This document shows positions 24,989 to 37,602 of a stretch of DNA of 64,000 bases, one piece after another. The notes beneath the pieces were generated by a model, which searched no databases, was not told where the DNA came from, and saw only the letters and a list, made by a program, of their open reading frames with translations. This DNA is from Anagrus nilaparvatae (lineage: Eukaryota; Arthropoda; Insecta; Hymenoptera; Mymaridae). The stretch lies in the NCBI GenBank assembly GCA_022575985.1, contig JAKSXM010000002.1, forward strand, positions 17,967,001 through 18,031,000, read 5' to 3'. The position numbers were made by a program, and so were the translations under genes. Each line of letters begins with the position of its first letter. Within the stretch, counting starts at the first letter, position 1.

Positions 24989-27497
24989 AAATTTTATTAA
25001 ATATATACTACTTACATCAAGTATATTTTCAATAACCAATTACTGATTTTATACAACATCAATTCTGCAAATCATTAAAGAATCAATATTAGGACATTTA
25101 ATATTTTATTGCATATAATATGATAAAGTTAAAAAATACGCAAATAAAAATACACACACGATACATAAAAATCAAAACATTAAAAGTAGCATCTTAAAAC
25201 CAAAATAAATCACTACATACATTAAAAAAAATACAAACGCAGTTAATAAAAATTGACACCTATAAATTAAAAAAAATTTAATAAATAATCACATTATTAA
25301 TAAATCAAAAAAACCAAAGTAAATAACCAATAAAAACGTTATATAATTTACAATTATTATTCATCAATAATATAAAAAAATATTTTCTTCATCAAATTTT
25401 TTTTCCTTTCTATACAAAATATATATAAATCATCGCTTTTGAAATAATAATAATATAATTATTGTTTAAAAAATATTTTTCGTAATAATCTACTTTATAT
25501 TTTACACATAAAAAAAAAAATGATTAAAATCTATAATTTTTTTACGTAAGACTTTAAACAAATATTTTGATATAGATTTCTATAAAATTTTACAATAATA
25601 AAAAAAAAGAGGACCAATTATTTAATTTATTACATAACCTAAACAAAAATTTAATCAAAAAATAATAATACGCACATTTATAAAAAAAAAAGTATCATCT
25701 TCCTTTCATTTTTCACAAACTAAATAAATTTCGAAAGTATATTTTCACGCAATATATATATAGCATCATCTAATTCTCGCGCGTGCTTTTACAATATAAT
25801 TTTATTTTCCCTGTCTATACGAGCCAATTATGTAAGTAAAAAAAAAATAAAACACATGTTATGAGAAGAAATAATTACTGAGGGTATATACGCTTCTTTT
25901 TTTTAATCTTACATTATGATCAATGAGTTGGTAGATATAAAATTTTTTTTTGTTGGCTGTTTTTTTTTTTATAATAAACTATTTAAAATATGCTCTTGTT
26001 TTATGGGTCTTGCGACATTCGGTGTATATTTTCATCATAATATTATATTTTCTTCCTTATGTGTTTATTTTAACTTTTTATAATCAATTTCTTATGCCAT
26101 TATGTTTTTTTTTTGTTGGGTTTTTATACTTTTGGTTTTGTAATGTTTGGTGTTGTATTGGTTTTTTTTTTTTAAATATTTTTGCTAGTAATTAAGATTT
26201 AGTGTGTTGGATTTGAAGTTTTTAAGGAAGTTTAAAGGGTACGTAAGGCTGAATTGGTAAGGGTTGAAAATCAAAAATTGAATTTTTAGCACACTGTTGA
26301 ATGTTAAAAGCAACTCCTGTAAATGTTTAAAAAAAATAGTTTGTTTAAAAAAAATTAGTAAATTTGGAATAAAAATTGTAAATTTACAAAAAACCGTCAG
26401 TTTTATTTTTTTATTTTTTTTGCAGTTCACAAATATTTTTCACAAATTTTCAAAAAAAAATCCAGAAAAAAACCATTTGCCCCAAGCGGAATATCTAAAA
26501 CTTCTTGTTAATTTAAGATCATAATATTAATGTAACCACCAGTCTAATATACATTTATTCAATAATACAGTTAATTAATATAAAAATAAGTTAATTATAC
26601 AAATAACGACATATTTCACATGCCTAAGTAAACAAATAAACAAAATTATATTTATTTAAGTTAATAATGAGAGAATTTACTAGACTAGAGTGTTATAAAT
26701 ATGAGAAATAAAATTTTTATTTTTTGTGATTTAATAAGTTTATGTAACGAATTAAAACACATTGACAACAAAATTTTCATTAATTTTTCAGATTCTTAAG
26801 CAAAAAAATAGTGTTTATGTGAATATTCTCATAAGTCAAATTCTGTCTTACCAACTCGTCTTTTTCTACTTAAATCTTAAAACACCTTAAAATCTCTAAA
26901 AAATCTCTCTAAATAATTTATTGTCTATTTAAATTAATAAACCGTAATAGGATGGCAACGCCTTCTGACCTAATTCTAAATAAGCAGAAACAAACAAATA
27001 ATAAATAATTAATCTTACAATTTTTTTCTAATTACAAGAAAAAATATAATATTTTATAAAAAAAAAAAAAATATTTTCTATGATTTGCATAACACATTTC
27101 ACAAACAATTGACTTTTTTCCCATGATATAGAAATATATTTCCACTTGGTTAACATAAACTTTTGCTGATGAGCAATCGTTTAATGCATTATAGGATTTA
27201 ATCGTACGTGCATTATTAACTATTCTGTATATGCTTTGCTAATGTAAATTTGATTCTCTTTCTCTCTCTATCACACACACACATACATGTACTTGATTTG
27301 ATGTACAAATATCCGTTTTAGTTTGATACTTACTCATTTTTAATTATTTCTGTGTATCACGTGTAGATTATAATTTCACTCGTATGTACGAATTTGTCTT
27401 ACCAACTCGTCTGTTACTACTTATAATTCTATTTATGCTTGATACTTTTTTTACTTCTAGAAAATAAAACTTTAAAAAATTTTTGTACACATGTATT

Positions 27498-27521
27498 CAC
27501 ACACACACACACACACACACA
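27498..27521. repeat. CA microsatellite
   Basis: Uninterrupted CA run of about 24 bp. Confidence 0.95.
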
Positions 27522-29462
27522 ATTTAATCTTCAAAATCTCATATTAAAAAAACTTACCCCAAAAAATCATTTAAATTTTCATAAATCTAATACAAAGGAA
27601 GTAGTCTATAGCTCCATAAAAAAATAATGAAAATTAAATATTTCACGTAACTACTTAATTATTAAAGCTAAATTTACCTCAAAAATCAAATCAAATTATC
27701 TTTATGTACCGTAAACAGTATCTAACCAAACGTTTAATTGACAGATCGTTAATTACAATTAAATTCAATAGATATTTACATTAACATGCTTAGAATTATA
27801 TAAACAACACACACAAACATAAAGTAAAATTTCTATTTTGAAAATAAATAATATCTTAATGTAAAACAACAATCAAAATTAATTAAAAAACAAAAGTGTA
27901 TCAAGAGTAGTGAACTTATAAAATAATCAATCAAGAAAATTAAAATCGAAAGTGATAAATTTTCTAGACTTTTAAAGCACACACATAGTAAAAGTTTATA
28001 TAAATTTTAATCTAATTTATTTTATATACCCATTTGTGTGTGTGTGTGTAAAATGTTTTAATTAAAAATAATTCATGCATATTTTATGTGTAAGCTGTGT
28101 AGAAAGTAAATTAAAACAATTTTATGCGTTTTTTTACTCCTAAAATTTTCAAAATTGAGTTAAATGACACTGAAATCGAAAGTGAATTTTTTTAAAACTT
28201 TTGTTTTTTAATTAAAACTCAAAACACATTTTGATTTTCATTGTCATTTTAATTTTAATTCTAAACTTGTTTACATCTAATTACCAATCGACTTTATAAA
28301 ATTTTAATTTTTACAAAACAAAACCATAGAAATAATTTTTAATAGAAAGTAGTTTAGGTGTAAAATAAAAACACATTCATGTCGTATTATTATCGTAGTT
28401 TTTTATTTTTATGATACCAAAAAAAATAAAACAAAAGATATATTACAAGTTTTTTTGTCTTTTCGTGTCTCATTAAAAATTTTTTTTAACGCACGTAAAA
28501 CATGGCTTAAAAAAAATCACTCTCGATTGCAAATATTGTCTACAGCGTGCGCGTGGTCAAGGCTCATTTCCTTTGCTCTCTCGTGTTATTTTTATCGAGT
28601 TTATTTTATATATGGGGAAAGTAAATAAACTATTTAAAGGTTGAATTAAAATTTTTTAATAAATTTGATTTTTTTATTGTTTATTGTCGTGTCTTATTTT
28701 CAAATAAAAAATCGATTTATTTTATGGCTTTGTGTGTACTAAATAATTTGAATTTTTAATGCTATAAAATTTTTTAAATATGTTACATTTTTTTAAAAAT
28801 TTTATTTAATTATATTCAGAAAAAAAAAGATCTGGAATTTTAAGGTTGGTACAAATAAGGTTATTTTTTTTTGATATGAGATCGTAAATCGTTGGACTTG
28901 TTTTTATTTTTATTTAAGTTCCTATGTAAGAATCGTGCTTGTAAAAATAGTTAGTTATCAAGGGCGTGAAAATTTGACATTTTGGTGTGATTAAGAGTGT
29001 ATTTTTGACCTTGATCACGCGAGTGTTTGGAGTTATTTGTCCTGAAAAGGATGCAGGTGAAGGTTGGTATGGTTGAATGACTTCTGAAAATTATCCAAAT
29101 TTAAATAAAAACGATCATAATTGTAATAAAAATCAACATAAACGATCTTTGAACTCATCCTTGCACGTCAATTTGAGGTACATTTTAGCCTCCCAGGCGT
29201 AATTTTGAGTATAAAAAAGTTGTAAAAAAAATTTTAACAAAATTAACTTTTGGCCAATTATATTCACAAACAAAATATTCAAAAACATCTACGACTAAAT
29301 TGGAAATTATTATTATTATTATCATTTGCTTTACCTGTTATTCAACATGATTTCTGATTCAGGATAGGCTTCCCAAATTAGAAATATCGACGTCAACTAC
29401 CCATCAGCGGATTTTTTTTTTAAGTTTCTTTACTTCTAGTCATTCCTCCACTTCCGACTTAC

Positions 29463-29522
29463 GTTCAACAAAGACTTGACATCAAACCCCTTCCAAGAGT
29501 CAGACTGAGTAGCATCGAACCA
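29463..29522 (-). other. Possible 60-bp coding exon
   Basis: On the minus strand an acceptor TTATTTTACAG precedes 20 open codons (WFDATQSDSWKGFDVKSLLN), ending at a consensus donor AAC|GTAAGT. The composition is richer in G and C than the neighbourhood, and the other two frames contain stops. No partner exon or family is recognised. It may belong to an undetected minus-strand gene or be coincidence. Confidence 0.2.
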
Positions 29523-31233
29523 CTGTAAAATAACATTGTATTTGTTCTTATTTCAATGACACAACTCAAAGTACTTTATTTGCTCAATATAATACAATAT
29601 TTGCTTAATGTTTCATTTTTTCTTTATCTAAATATTTGAACATTAAGTTTTGTATTTTTTAAAAATACATTTGCAGTATTTTCTTACAATTAAAATTTTA
29701 CTACTCGGGAAAAAAGTTCCAGTATCTGCAAATGAAGACTTACATAATGAGTAAAGGAAATCTGCAGGTGTACCATTCAAATAAATAGCCAAAATATCGA
29801 ATATTAAATAATCGACAAAATAATATTTTGCTGAAAAGTTTTCAAAACAACTTTTAAACTTAAGGCATGTAAAACATGCTGCTTATTATTTAATAAAGAG
29901 TTGATTGATTATGATTTATTATTGATTTAACTTGTTAATTGATACAGTTAAATAATCAAGTTAATAAGTTTGTTATGTTTTTTAGAATACCAAAAAAGTA
30001 ATAGCAACATTTTGATATTTAGAGATCGGAAAGTAGGGAGAGACAAGCTTGTGCGGGCATTGAAATCTCTAGGTGATAGTATGGCTGTTTTATTTATGTT
30101 TGGTTTTTGTTCAATTACAGTAGATTAGTGTCTAAAGAAAATCTTTTGTGTATGTTTGGGCTTGAATTTTGTGTTAGAAAAGCTTGGAAGATACTTGTAA
30201 AATATAAAAATGATAATTGAAAATGTGCTTTTAACTAAGTTTCAAAAATTATTAAAAAATATTAAGCTCTGCAACTTTATTCTGTCGTTTTACAAAAATA
30301 AAATTTCAGAATAACAAATTTTTCCACCAAATACAACCGAAATTCTACCAGAAATTGGTCAATCCAAATTTATTACCTTATAAAACAAAGAATTTCTTAT
30401 ATCTCAACCAAAACATCTAATCAAAAAATTTCAATATATACAAACCCAAACAAACCCAACTAATACACTCAACAAACTATAATTAAATTAAAAAATCTGT
30501 ATCAAAATAATCTCTTAAAATTAAATACCTAAACTCTAATCATAAAGTTGATTTATTTATTAATAATAAATTAAATTTTAAATACAAGATTTTTTAATTA
30601 GATTTTAATTATCACCATAAAAAAATATTTTTTTGATATGAGTAAAAAAACTTGATATGATATCGAAATTTTAGAATATTATATTTACTACTATTGAGTA
30701 ATAATTTTATATCGTGATTAGTTGTATCTCCTGTTTTTTTTATATTCGTTACACGTATTGTAATTATTACTAATATTTTTCTTTAATTGTGTAAAAATTT
30801 ATTTTTAGAACCTGTATTTTCAATCACGTGATTGATATATGTGATAATTTTATAATTATTGATTTTTTTTGCATGTGTTTGTGTGTGTTTGAATTTTTTA
30901 AAATATTGTAGCAGAAATTAAAGGTAAAATTGAGAATTGGTTAGTTTGAGTGAAATTATTTTACAAGAAAATTTGATAAATTGCAAGTTGTTCAGATTCT
31001 TTCTTGCAAGCTCCTTCAAAAATTAAAAAAACCTGATAAAATTTTTCTTTTTTCCAATGCTCATTAAAAAAACCAAGAAAAACTTAACATTGTCTTAAAT
31101 ACATTTTATTTATTATTATTTTATAAGAAAAGGAGATAGAAAGGCGTGGCAATATTTTTTTTTGATGTCGAAAGCTCCCTTCTCATGTTCTATATATAAA
31201 ATTATAAAAATGACCTTCAGCTAACATATATTG

Positions 31234-31253
31234 TAATAATAATAATAATAATA
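31234..31253. repeat. AAT trinucleotide repeat
   Basis: About six uninterrupted TAA/AAT units. Confidence 0.9.
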
Positions 31254-31532
31254 ACACTAATATTTAAACAAGGAAAATTTTAAACATTTGTAAAAACGTA
31301 TCAAATTAAATGACACAGCAAAAAAAAATTGATAGCAAAGAAAATGATAATTAAACAAACAGTGATGTTAGAGATTTTAATAATTGATATTTTTGAGTAA
31401 TAAAAATTGCGAGTTAAATATATCAGAATTTATGAGTAATTTATTTAATTTATTGATTATTTTTTAACACTATAAAAAACAATTATAAAGATTTTAATAA
31501 ATAAATTTATTATCCCACGCAATTTTTTTTAA

Positions 31533-31550
31533 GTGTGTGTGTGTGTGTGT
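31533..31550. repeat. TG microsatellite
   Basis: GT dinucleotide run of 18 bp. Shorter TG/CA runs occur near 500, 17017, 17178, 28033 and 52572. Confidence 0.9.
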
Positions 31551-31905
31551 ATTTAGTAATAAAGTGTTGTGTTGTAAATTATAGTATTATTTATTAGGTT
31601 AATAAAAAAATTATACTTTTTTAATTAGGCATATTTATTAAGACTGTAAATTTTGTTTTGGCTGACGAGGGATTGGAAGTTGAAGGTTTTTTGATTGAGT
31701 GATTTGTTTTTATAATTTATGTATTTAGAGTTTTTTTAATAGTTTCATGTACTATTTTAGTATTTAGTACGATTTAGTACTAACAATAAAAAATTATAAT
31801 AATTAAATTTTTGAGGTATTGGGTTATTAATACTCAATATGCACTATTTTTAAATTTTAACCAAAATGCTATTTAGTTATTTTTGGTTTATTTAAAAAAT
31901 TTATT

Positions 31906-31942
31906 TTCTCGCAAATGAAATGATTTCATAAGGTTATATAAC
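31906..31942 (+). promoter_or_regulatory. PSE-like box plus TATA, copy paired with 1296
   Basis: The box TTCTCGCAAATGAAATGA is at 31906-31923, followed by an 11-bp spacer and TATATAAC at 31935. About 100 bp upstream and 60 bp downstream align by eye with the copy at 1296. The two are paralogous units. Confidence 0.6.
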
Positions 31943-32496
31943 CAGATTCATGATAATTTTTGTTATATTTCCTGAAACGTTATTTATTGTAACTAAATTA
32001 AATAAAAAATAATCTTCTTTATTTTATAAGTATACATTTTTATAATATTCAGTTCTTTGATTTCTTGCATAATAATGATTTTTATGTAGGCAAATTGTAT
32101 CTTACTATATTACCACCAACGATAAACCTCGCAATGAACAAAAATTTTCCTGTGAAAAATGGAATATTAAGAAAGTAAATTAAAATTTTGAGATATTTAG
32201 GTTGTTAATAATATATTTTTGAACCACTACTTGTCACTTATAGAGTAGGAACCGAATATTACTATTACCATAAGAACTGAAAATGTTTATGCTAGAGCCG
32301 AGATGCAGGATTCCAAAAATCTTCTCTTAAAATATGATTATTTTTTTTTATTTTCTTTCAAAATTATATAGATACAAAAATATTTTTTAAGTTTCTTTTA
32401 TGAATTGCGTACATTAAATTAAAAAAAATATTTCAAACTAATTTTGATTTTGAAAAAAATAATTCTTTTTAAAAGAATATTTTTAGAATATTTTTG

Positions 32497-32524
32497 TCTG
32501 CTAGCGGATACATTTTTTCGTGTA
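32497..32524 (-). mobile_element. Single end of a TACACTGAAAA-type element
   Basis: The minus strand reads TACACGAAAAAATGTATCCG, then CTAGCAGA. This matches the end at 63330-63369, which has TCCGC and GCTAGCAGA in the same order. The other end was not found. Confidence 0.35.
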
Positions 32525-32726
32525 TGGGATTTAAGTACGAATTCTAATTCTATTACTATTTATAATAATTTATAATCCAACTCTTGGGCTTGTCTCTTAA
32601 AGTCTATTATTGCGTTTTCATCGTTTTGAGTACATGTTGGTTATGGCTCCCAAATATTAGTATGCAATTCGGATTGCAATTTACGTACGATCTGGGACTT
32701 TTTTTATTTACGGCCGAGGACAAAAC

Positions 32727-32823
32727 ATAATTTTTCTTCGTCAGTGGCAAGAAAAAGCGTATTTTCGAATGGCGCCGTGGCCGGGAAATACGTGCTTTCT
32801 GGCCGTTGATAAGAAAAATTATT
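32727..32823. repeat. G+C-richer imperfect hairpin
   Basis: ATAATTTTTCTTCGTCAGTG pairs imperfectly with the right arm ending TTGATAAGAAAAATTAT, around a centre holding AATGGCGCCGTGGCCGG. The composition is unlike that of the flanks, suggesting an inserted foldback element. CTAAATGGCGCCACAG follows about 50 bp later. Confidence 0.45.
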
Positions 32824-35502
32824 AATAAACCACAAATTAAAACTTAAAAGGTAAAAGGTTTATTTTGTTCTCTAAATGGCGCCACAGAAATGAAATTGAA
32901 ATTAGACATAAATTAATAAAAATATTAATAAAAAGTATAAAAATAAAGCAAATATGTCATTGTGTCAATTAAAAAAATCAGTTCTTTTTGAATTTTTCAA
33001 AAAAAACTTCCGAAATTCCAACTGTTGCTGAAAAAATTTATCAAATATTTAAATATGAAAGTAATTCAATAAAATAATCCTATCTGAGTAACCTGTCTAT
33101 ACCCAGCATTCATTGACCTTTCCAATCCGTCCTTCAAGATCTATAAAATGTAAACAAGATTAAAAAATAAAAATTTTCCATAATATTAACAAAACACACG
33201 CAAAAAAGTAATTCTGCACACGCATAACCTATAACACCAAAAAACCCACCTACAATAAATTTTAACAATTTTGACCTGTTATATATAATTGATCTTATAA
33301 CAATTACATCGATACCTAAATACCCTTTTATGGAAAACCATTAAAAAAACAAAAGAAAATTAAAATTAATATCATGTAATTTAGCAACTCTTAAAACCTA
33401 ACCTAAAAAATCCAAAAATGGTTTTTTGATCTAAAATTAATATTATTAAATTTTGCAAAATTATTCAATAAAAATTGACATATTTATAGTACAGCACAAG
33501 AAATTATGTTAATAATAGCATATATAAAAAAACAGGCAATAATAATAAATTCTTTTCATGTTTAATAACAATAATTATGAAAAAAAAGTATAAGCTAACA
33601 TAACCTAATATTACAAATACACAATACTAAATAAGGCAAATGTTTTTTTTTCGCAAATAAAAAATATTTGTTAACACACAATCGGTCAAGCCTATTAATA
33701 AATATATTATCAAACGTGATATTATTATTATTAGAAACAATGTTTTTTAGTTCTAAAAGAAATAGATACACGCAATGCAATATTTCTTAAAGGCGTGCTC
33801 AACAAATCTGGCGCATACTATGGTGTTTACAATTCTGTAACATACTTTGATGAATAACTAGAGTATGAATTTTTTTTTCTTTAAAACACATATTAAGTGT
33901 CAAATGTACAACACAGTAGCATGTAATAGAATTTTTACAAGGTCGTATCCGAAAATCCGGTTTTTTTTTTGCGTCTAATTGCGTAAAAATATAAAACAAC
34001 GTATTTATTTACACACACACGCATTTAATACACAAATAATTTTAATTATTAGAATCGATTAAATATACAAAGTGAATGCATGATATATTTAAATAATAAT
34101 AACGTTTTTTTAAAATAATTAACATAAATTTAATTAGAATATATAAATTTTCTTATCTTATTATGAATATCGCGTATTTAAAAAAAAAAAAAATTATGTC
34201 AAAAAAAAATATTTCTTAAGTAATTATCTATAAATCTTATTGAAGTGATTGTTATTTTTTTTGTAATCTATCTTTCTTTAAGAAAACCACACCTATTATA
34301 CGACTTATGGGTATATTGTAATAATAGTATTATATGAAATTAATTTATTTTTTTTTTCTTTTGTCATAATTTAATATTATGATTTTTTAATAATTAAAAT
34401 TTGCTTAAGGGTATTTGCGATAGTAATCGGTTTTAAAACGCCCCTAATTGTATGGTAAAATCGACGTTTATGGGTATTTATGGGGATTTCGATGTTTTGT
34501 TGGTATGTGTTTTTAAGAAGAAAATGTATATTAGCCTGGTGAACAAAATTTACTTAATTTTTGATTTTTGGGCACAATTATGGGTTGTTTGCCGAAAAAA
34601 TATGGTTTTTAAAATTTTAGTACTTACAGACCTTGATGAATTCTGCTATCGACTGCATGTAAGAAATAGTCTAACTTTTATTTGCTTCAAAAAAGTACTT
34701 ATAGGATTGATGCGAAATTCATATTCTTTTTAATGGTTTCTAATTTAACTGGTACGCCATAAAGCCTGAAAAGCAGACCTAATTTTAACTTTTTAGAAGG
34801 CTTTGAACAACGAGTAAAAAAACTTAGTTTTAAAAAACTTTTACTTTCAAAATTCCCGCTCATTTCAATTTCATAATTTACACGATTTTCGCAAAAGTAT
34901 AAATTTTTCAATCTTAAAAATTAAATTATTTAGTAAAATTAGTTTTTTTTAAGCTATTCCAAATTTCGGGGTTCCAAAATCAAAATTTATTCAAATTTTT
35001 ATGACAAATCGCTTTAACCCTAGAATAATTAATCAAATTTAGCCTTAACTAAAGAAAAAAAAATTTTCAAATAAATCCGTACCCAGTAAACTAACCAAAA
35101 CCTAAAAATTGCAATTATATCATAACCTAAAAAACAGCATAACAATCACATAACAAATCTGACCGAATTATTATGAAAATTTTATAATAACAAAAAAAAA
35201 ATAATATACAATACACATTTTATAATATTGACTTTCACTAGAAATTGATGCCTATACATATTATAGAATGATTGATCCAACGGGGTCGTGCCCTTTTTTT
35301 TGTTGAAATCAACATTTAAAGCAATAATTTCCTCTCTCTCTTTCAATAGATGATTCAATATATAATTCTGATTCGTGATTTTGTAATACAAAAACTCTCT
35401 ATAAATAAATAAATGATTATAATACGAGAGTATTCGATCATGAAAATTACCCAGTCTATAATTTTAGATGTATAAATTATACCTATTTTTTTGTTATTAC
35501 AG

Positions 35503-35677
35503 AGGCACAGAGGATAACACCAAGAAGTCCACGTGCTAGTAGAAATCCAGCTGGTCTTGAATTTGAGTGTCCTGAAGAATTTGGTTATTATCCACATCCA
35601 CGTGATTGCACACAATATTATGTTTGTGTTTTTGGTGGTGCGTTACTCGAATCTTGTACTGGTGGACTAATGTACAG
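35503..35677 (+). CDS. Chitin-binding (peritrophin-A/CBM14) protein, internal exon A
   Basis: This exon encodes the first four cysteines of a CBM14 chitin-binding domain. The acceptor follows a pyrimidine-rich tract ending TTATTACAG, and the donor is TACAG|GTAAAA. The exon begins with the last two bases of a codon and ends with the first two of another, leaving 57 whole codons. They open AQRITPRSPRASRNPAG, a basic Pro/Arg/Ser linker, and then enter the domain at ECPEEFGYYPHPRDC, followed by TQYYVC and the fourth Cys in LLESC. With exon B the cysteine spacing is C-x12-C-x5-C-x9-C-x12-C-x7-C, which fits peritrophin-A. The family binds chitin in cuticle or peritrophic matrix and is secreted. A single domain with low-complexity flanks points to the CPAP1-type cuticular class (inference). 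No signal peptide or start codon is visible, so at least one upstream exon is missing or unrecognised. An acceptor 8 bp further in (GCACAG) is possible but has a poorer context. Confidence 0.9.
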
Positions 35678-36942
35678 GTAAAAAATTTAAATTAATATGT
35701 TGACTTTTTTTTTTCGTCAGTGTATCCTTCAATAAACAAAAGTGTACGTAATAATGTCAACTAAATCTCTTGTTAAAAGAACCTTTTTTTTAACATAAAA
35801 TTTTAATGTACTCAAACAGAAAGTACATAAAAAAGGACTTTTTAAAAATACATTTTAATCAATATAAATGCACTTGTTAAGATTGACACATTTTATGTCT
35901 TTAAAAAAACAGTAAATAATTAATTGTCCAACTCTATTGTTTTGCATACTTTTTGTAAAAAATCCCATTTTAATTAAAAGGAAAAAAATGTTGGTTCAAA
36001 ATTTATTTCGAGTAGTATGATTCAATTAAAATTTATTTCTGTAAGTGCGTGTAAGTTGTATTTATTTTAGTTTTTTTTTTTGTTTTAAAAAAAAATAGAT
36101 GAGAAGTCTACCTTGAGGACATTTTTAAATAAAATAAATTATATATAAAAACCTTGAGTTAAAAAAGAAATAAATATTATTTTCGTATGTTTTTGTTATT
36201 TGATACTTAAAAATAATAAAGTATGTTAATTGAATAATATGCCCAATTATTTTGGTTTACGAGGCTTTTTTTAAAAAATTTTAATATTAATTATAGTCTG
36301 AGAATTTAGTTGAGATTTTAAGGTGGCTTGTGTTTGTATAAAAATTTTTGGGCTCAGTTTGATCTGTTTAAAAAATATCACTAAGATACCCTTCTTGTAT
36401 TTCAAGGGGTGTTCTGATCTAGAAGAGCAGGGACCAGAATTATTAGATAGGGTTTCTTAGGCTCTTATATTTTAAATAATACTTTTGATTCAATTTTTCA
36501 ATTGAACCAAAAAGTTATGGTTTACTTCATATTTTTATCATAAATAAGCTCCATAAAGAACTAGGTCTCTTTTTTATTAATTTTATAATCACGATATTCA
36601 ATAAGCCAAGTACCAATTTTTGGTCAAAAATGACTAATAGCTATGAAAATTACAGTTTTTAAAATAAATAAGTTTTGTAAATCTTCTTCTTTATTGAAGT
36701 TTTAAAAAGATTTTTATATAAATCTGAAATATGAACATTTAGTTGTTAGAGGTGTTATTTTTAAAGAACGTTTCGCATGGAATAGAATAATTATTTAACT
36801 TAAAAAATTTTTTTTATTTCTGGTAAATTTTAGATATATTAAAAAATTATTTAAATTTATTGAAAATAACTCAAACTCCTTACAGTTTTGATAAAATTAA
36901 TATATTTTATGTAACAACCTAAAATACCTATAGATGTCGCTT

Positions 36943-36979
36943 TTCTCATATAAGAATTGGCATTCCAATATTATATAAA
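36943..36979 (+). promoter_or_regulatory. Diverged PSE-like box plus TATA, AGATGKCG subfamily
   Basis: TTCTCATATAAGAATTGG is at 36943-36960, followed by an 11-bp spacer and TATATAAA at 36972. The box is preceded by TAGATGTCGC (36931-36940). The whole unit is repeated at 37556-37602. The box matches only about 12 of 18 consensus positions, but the spacing and the paralogue support it. Confidence 0.4.
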
Positions 36980-37565
36980 CAGTTTAAATGCTCACGTATT
37001 TTTGTGACAATTTTGTAAAATAAATTTTTTAACCAATATTATTTTATAACTTTTACTTGTCGGATTGTTTGGAAGTTAACTATACTATTAAATGGTTTTT
37101 TTACCATCTTAAATTTGCTGTTTTTGATAACAGTCACTAAAAATTCAAACATTCTCATATAAAATTATTTAATTTGTTTTTAAAATATTATTTTCAATTT
37201 ATTGTATTTAAATTCTAAATTTTAAAAGCAAAATTCAAGCTGAACAACCTGAAATTGTAGGCTAATTTTTTAATTACTGTTTATATTTTTTATGAATACA
37301 AATTTTTGAATTATAAACAATTTTTTGTGTTTATCGCACTAAAATTTAGCAACTTTCAACAAAAATTACATAATACCTTGCAGAGTCATTTTTTAGTACA
37401 GTATATAACTAAGATTAATTCCTAATTAAATCTTCGCTATTCGTGTACTTCAGATAAATTTTATTTCAAAATAAAACTTTTTCAAACTTATTGATATTCA
37501 CTTGAATAAATAATAATTTTACTAAAAATTGAATATCTTACAAAAAAAATATCTAGATGTCGCTT

Positions 37566-37602
37566 CTCCCGTACAAGAATTGGCATTTCAATATTATATA
37601 AG
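37566..37602 (+). promoter_or_regulatory. Diverged PSE-like box plus TATA, paralogue of 36943
   Basis: CTCCCGTACAAGAATTGG, an 11-bp spacer (CATTTCAATAT) and TATATAAG, preceded by AGATGTCGC. It aligns with the copy 620 bp upstream from the AGATGTCGC box to beyond the TATA box. Downstream sequence is only loosely similar. Confidence 0.4.

Larger units (their letters stand above)
22801..35502. other. Non-coding, A+T-rich region upstream of exon A
   Basis: This stretch holds three minus-strand PSE/TATA motifs (22864, 23679, 24952) and one plus-strand motif (31906). It also holds a single arm of the foldback family at 24625, a possible 60-bp minus-strand exon at 29463, a G+C-richer hairpin at 32727, and CA/TG and AAT microsatellites. 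It may be the upstream intron of the chitin-binding gene or intergenic sequence. I could not find the exon that would splice in phase 1 to exon A. Confidence 0.5.

Noticed and set aside
34452..34733. 93-codon plus-strand frame 0.8 kb before exon A
   Set aside because: Considered as an upstream exon with a signal peptide, using GTATGT after DFDVLL as donor. The N-terminus is not a signal peptide and the phase does not fit exon A.
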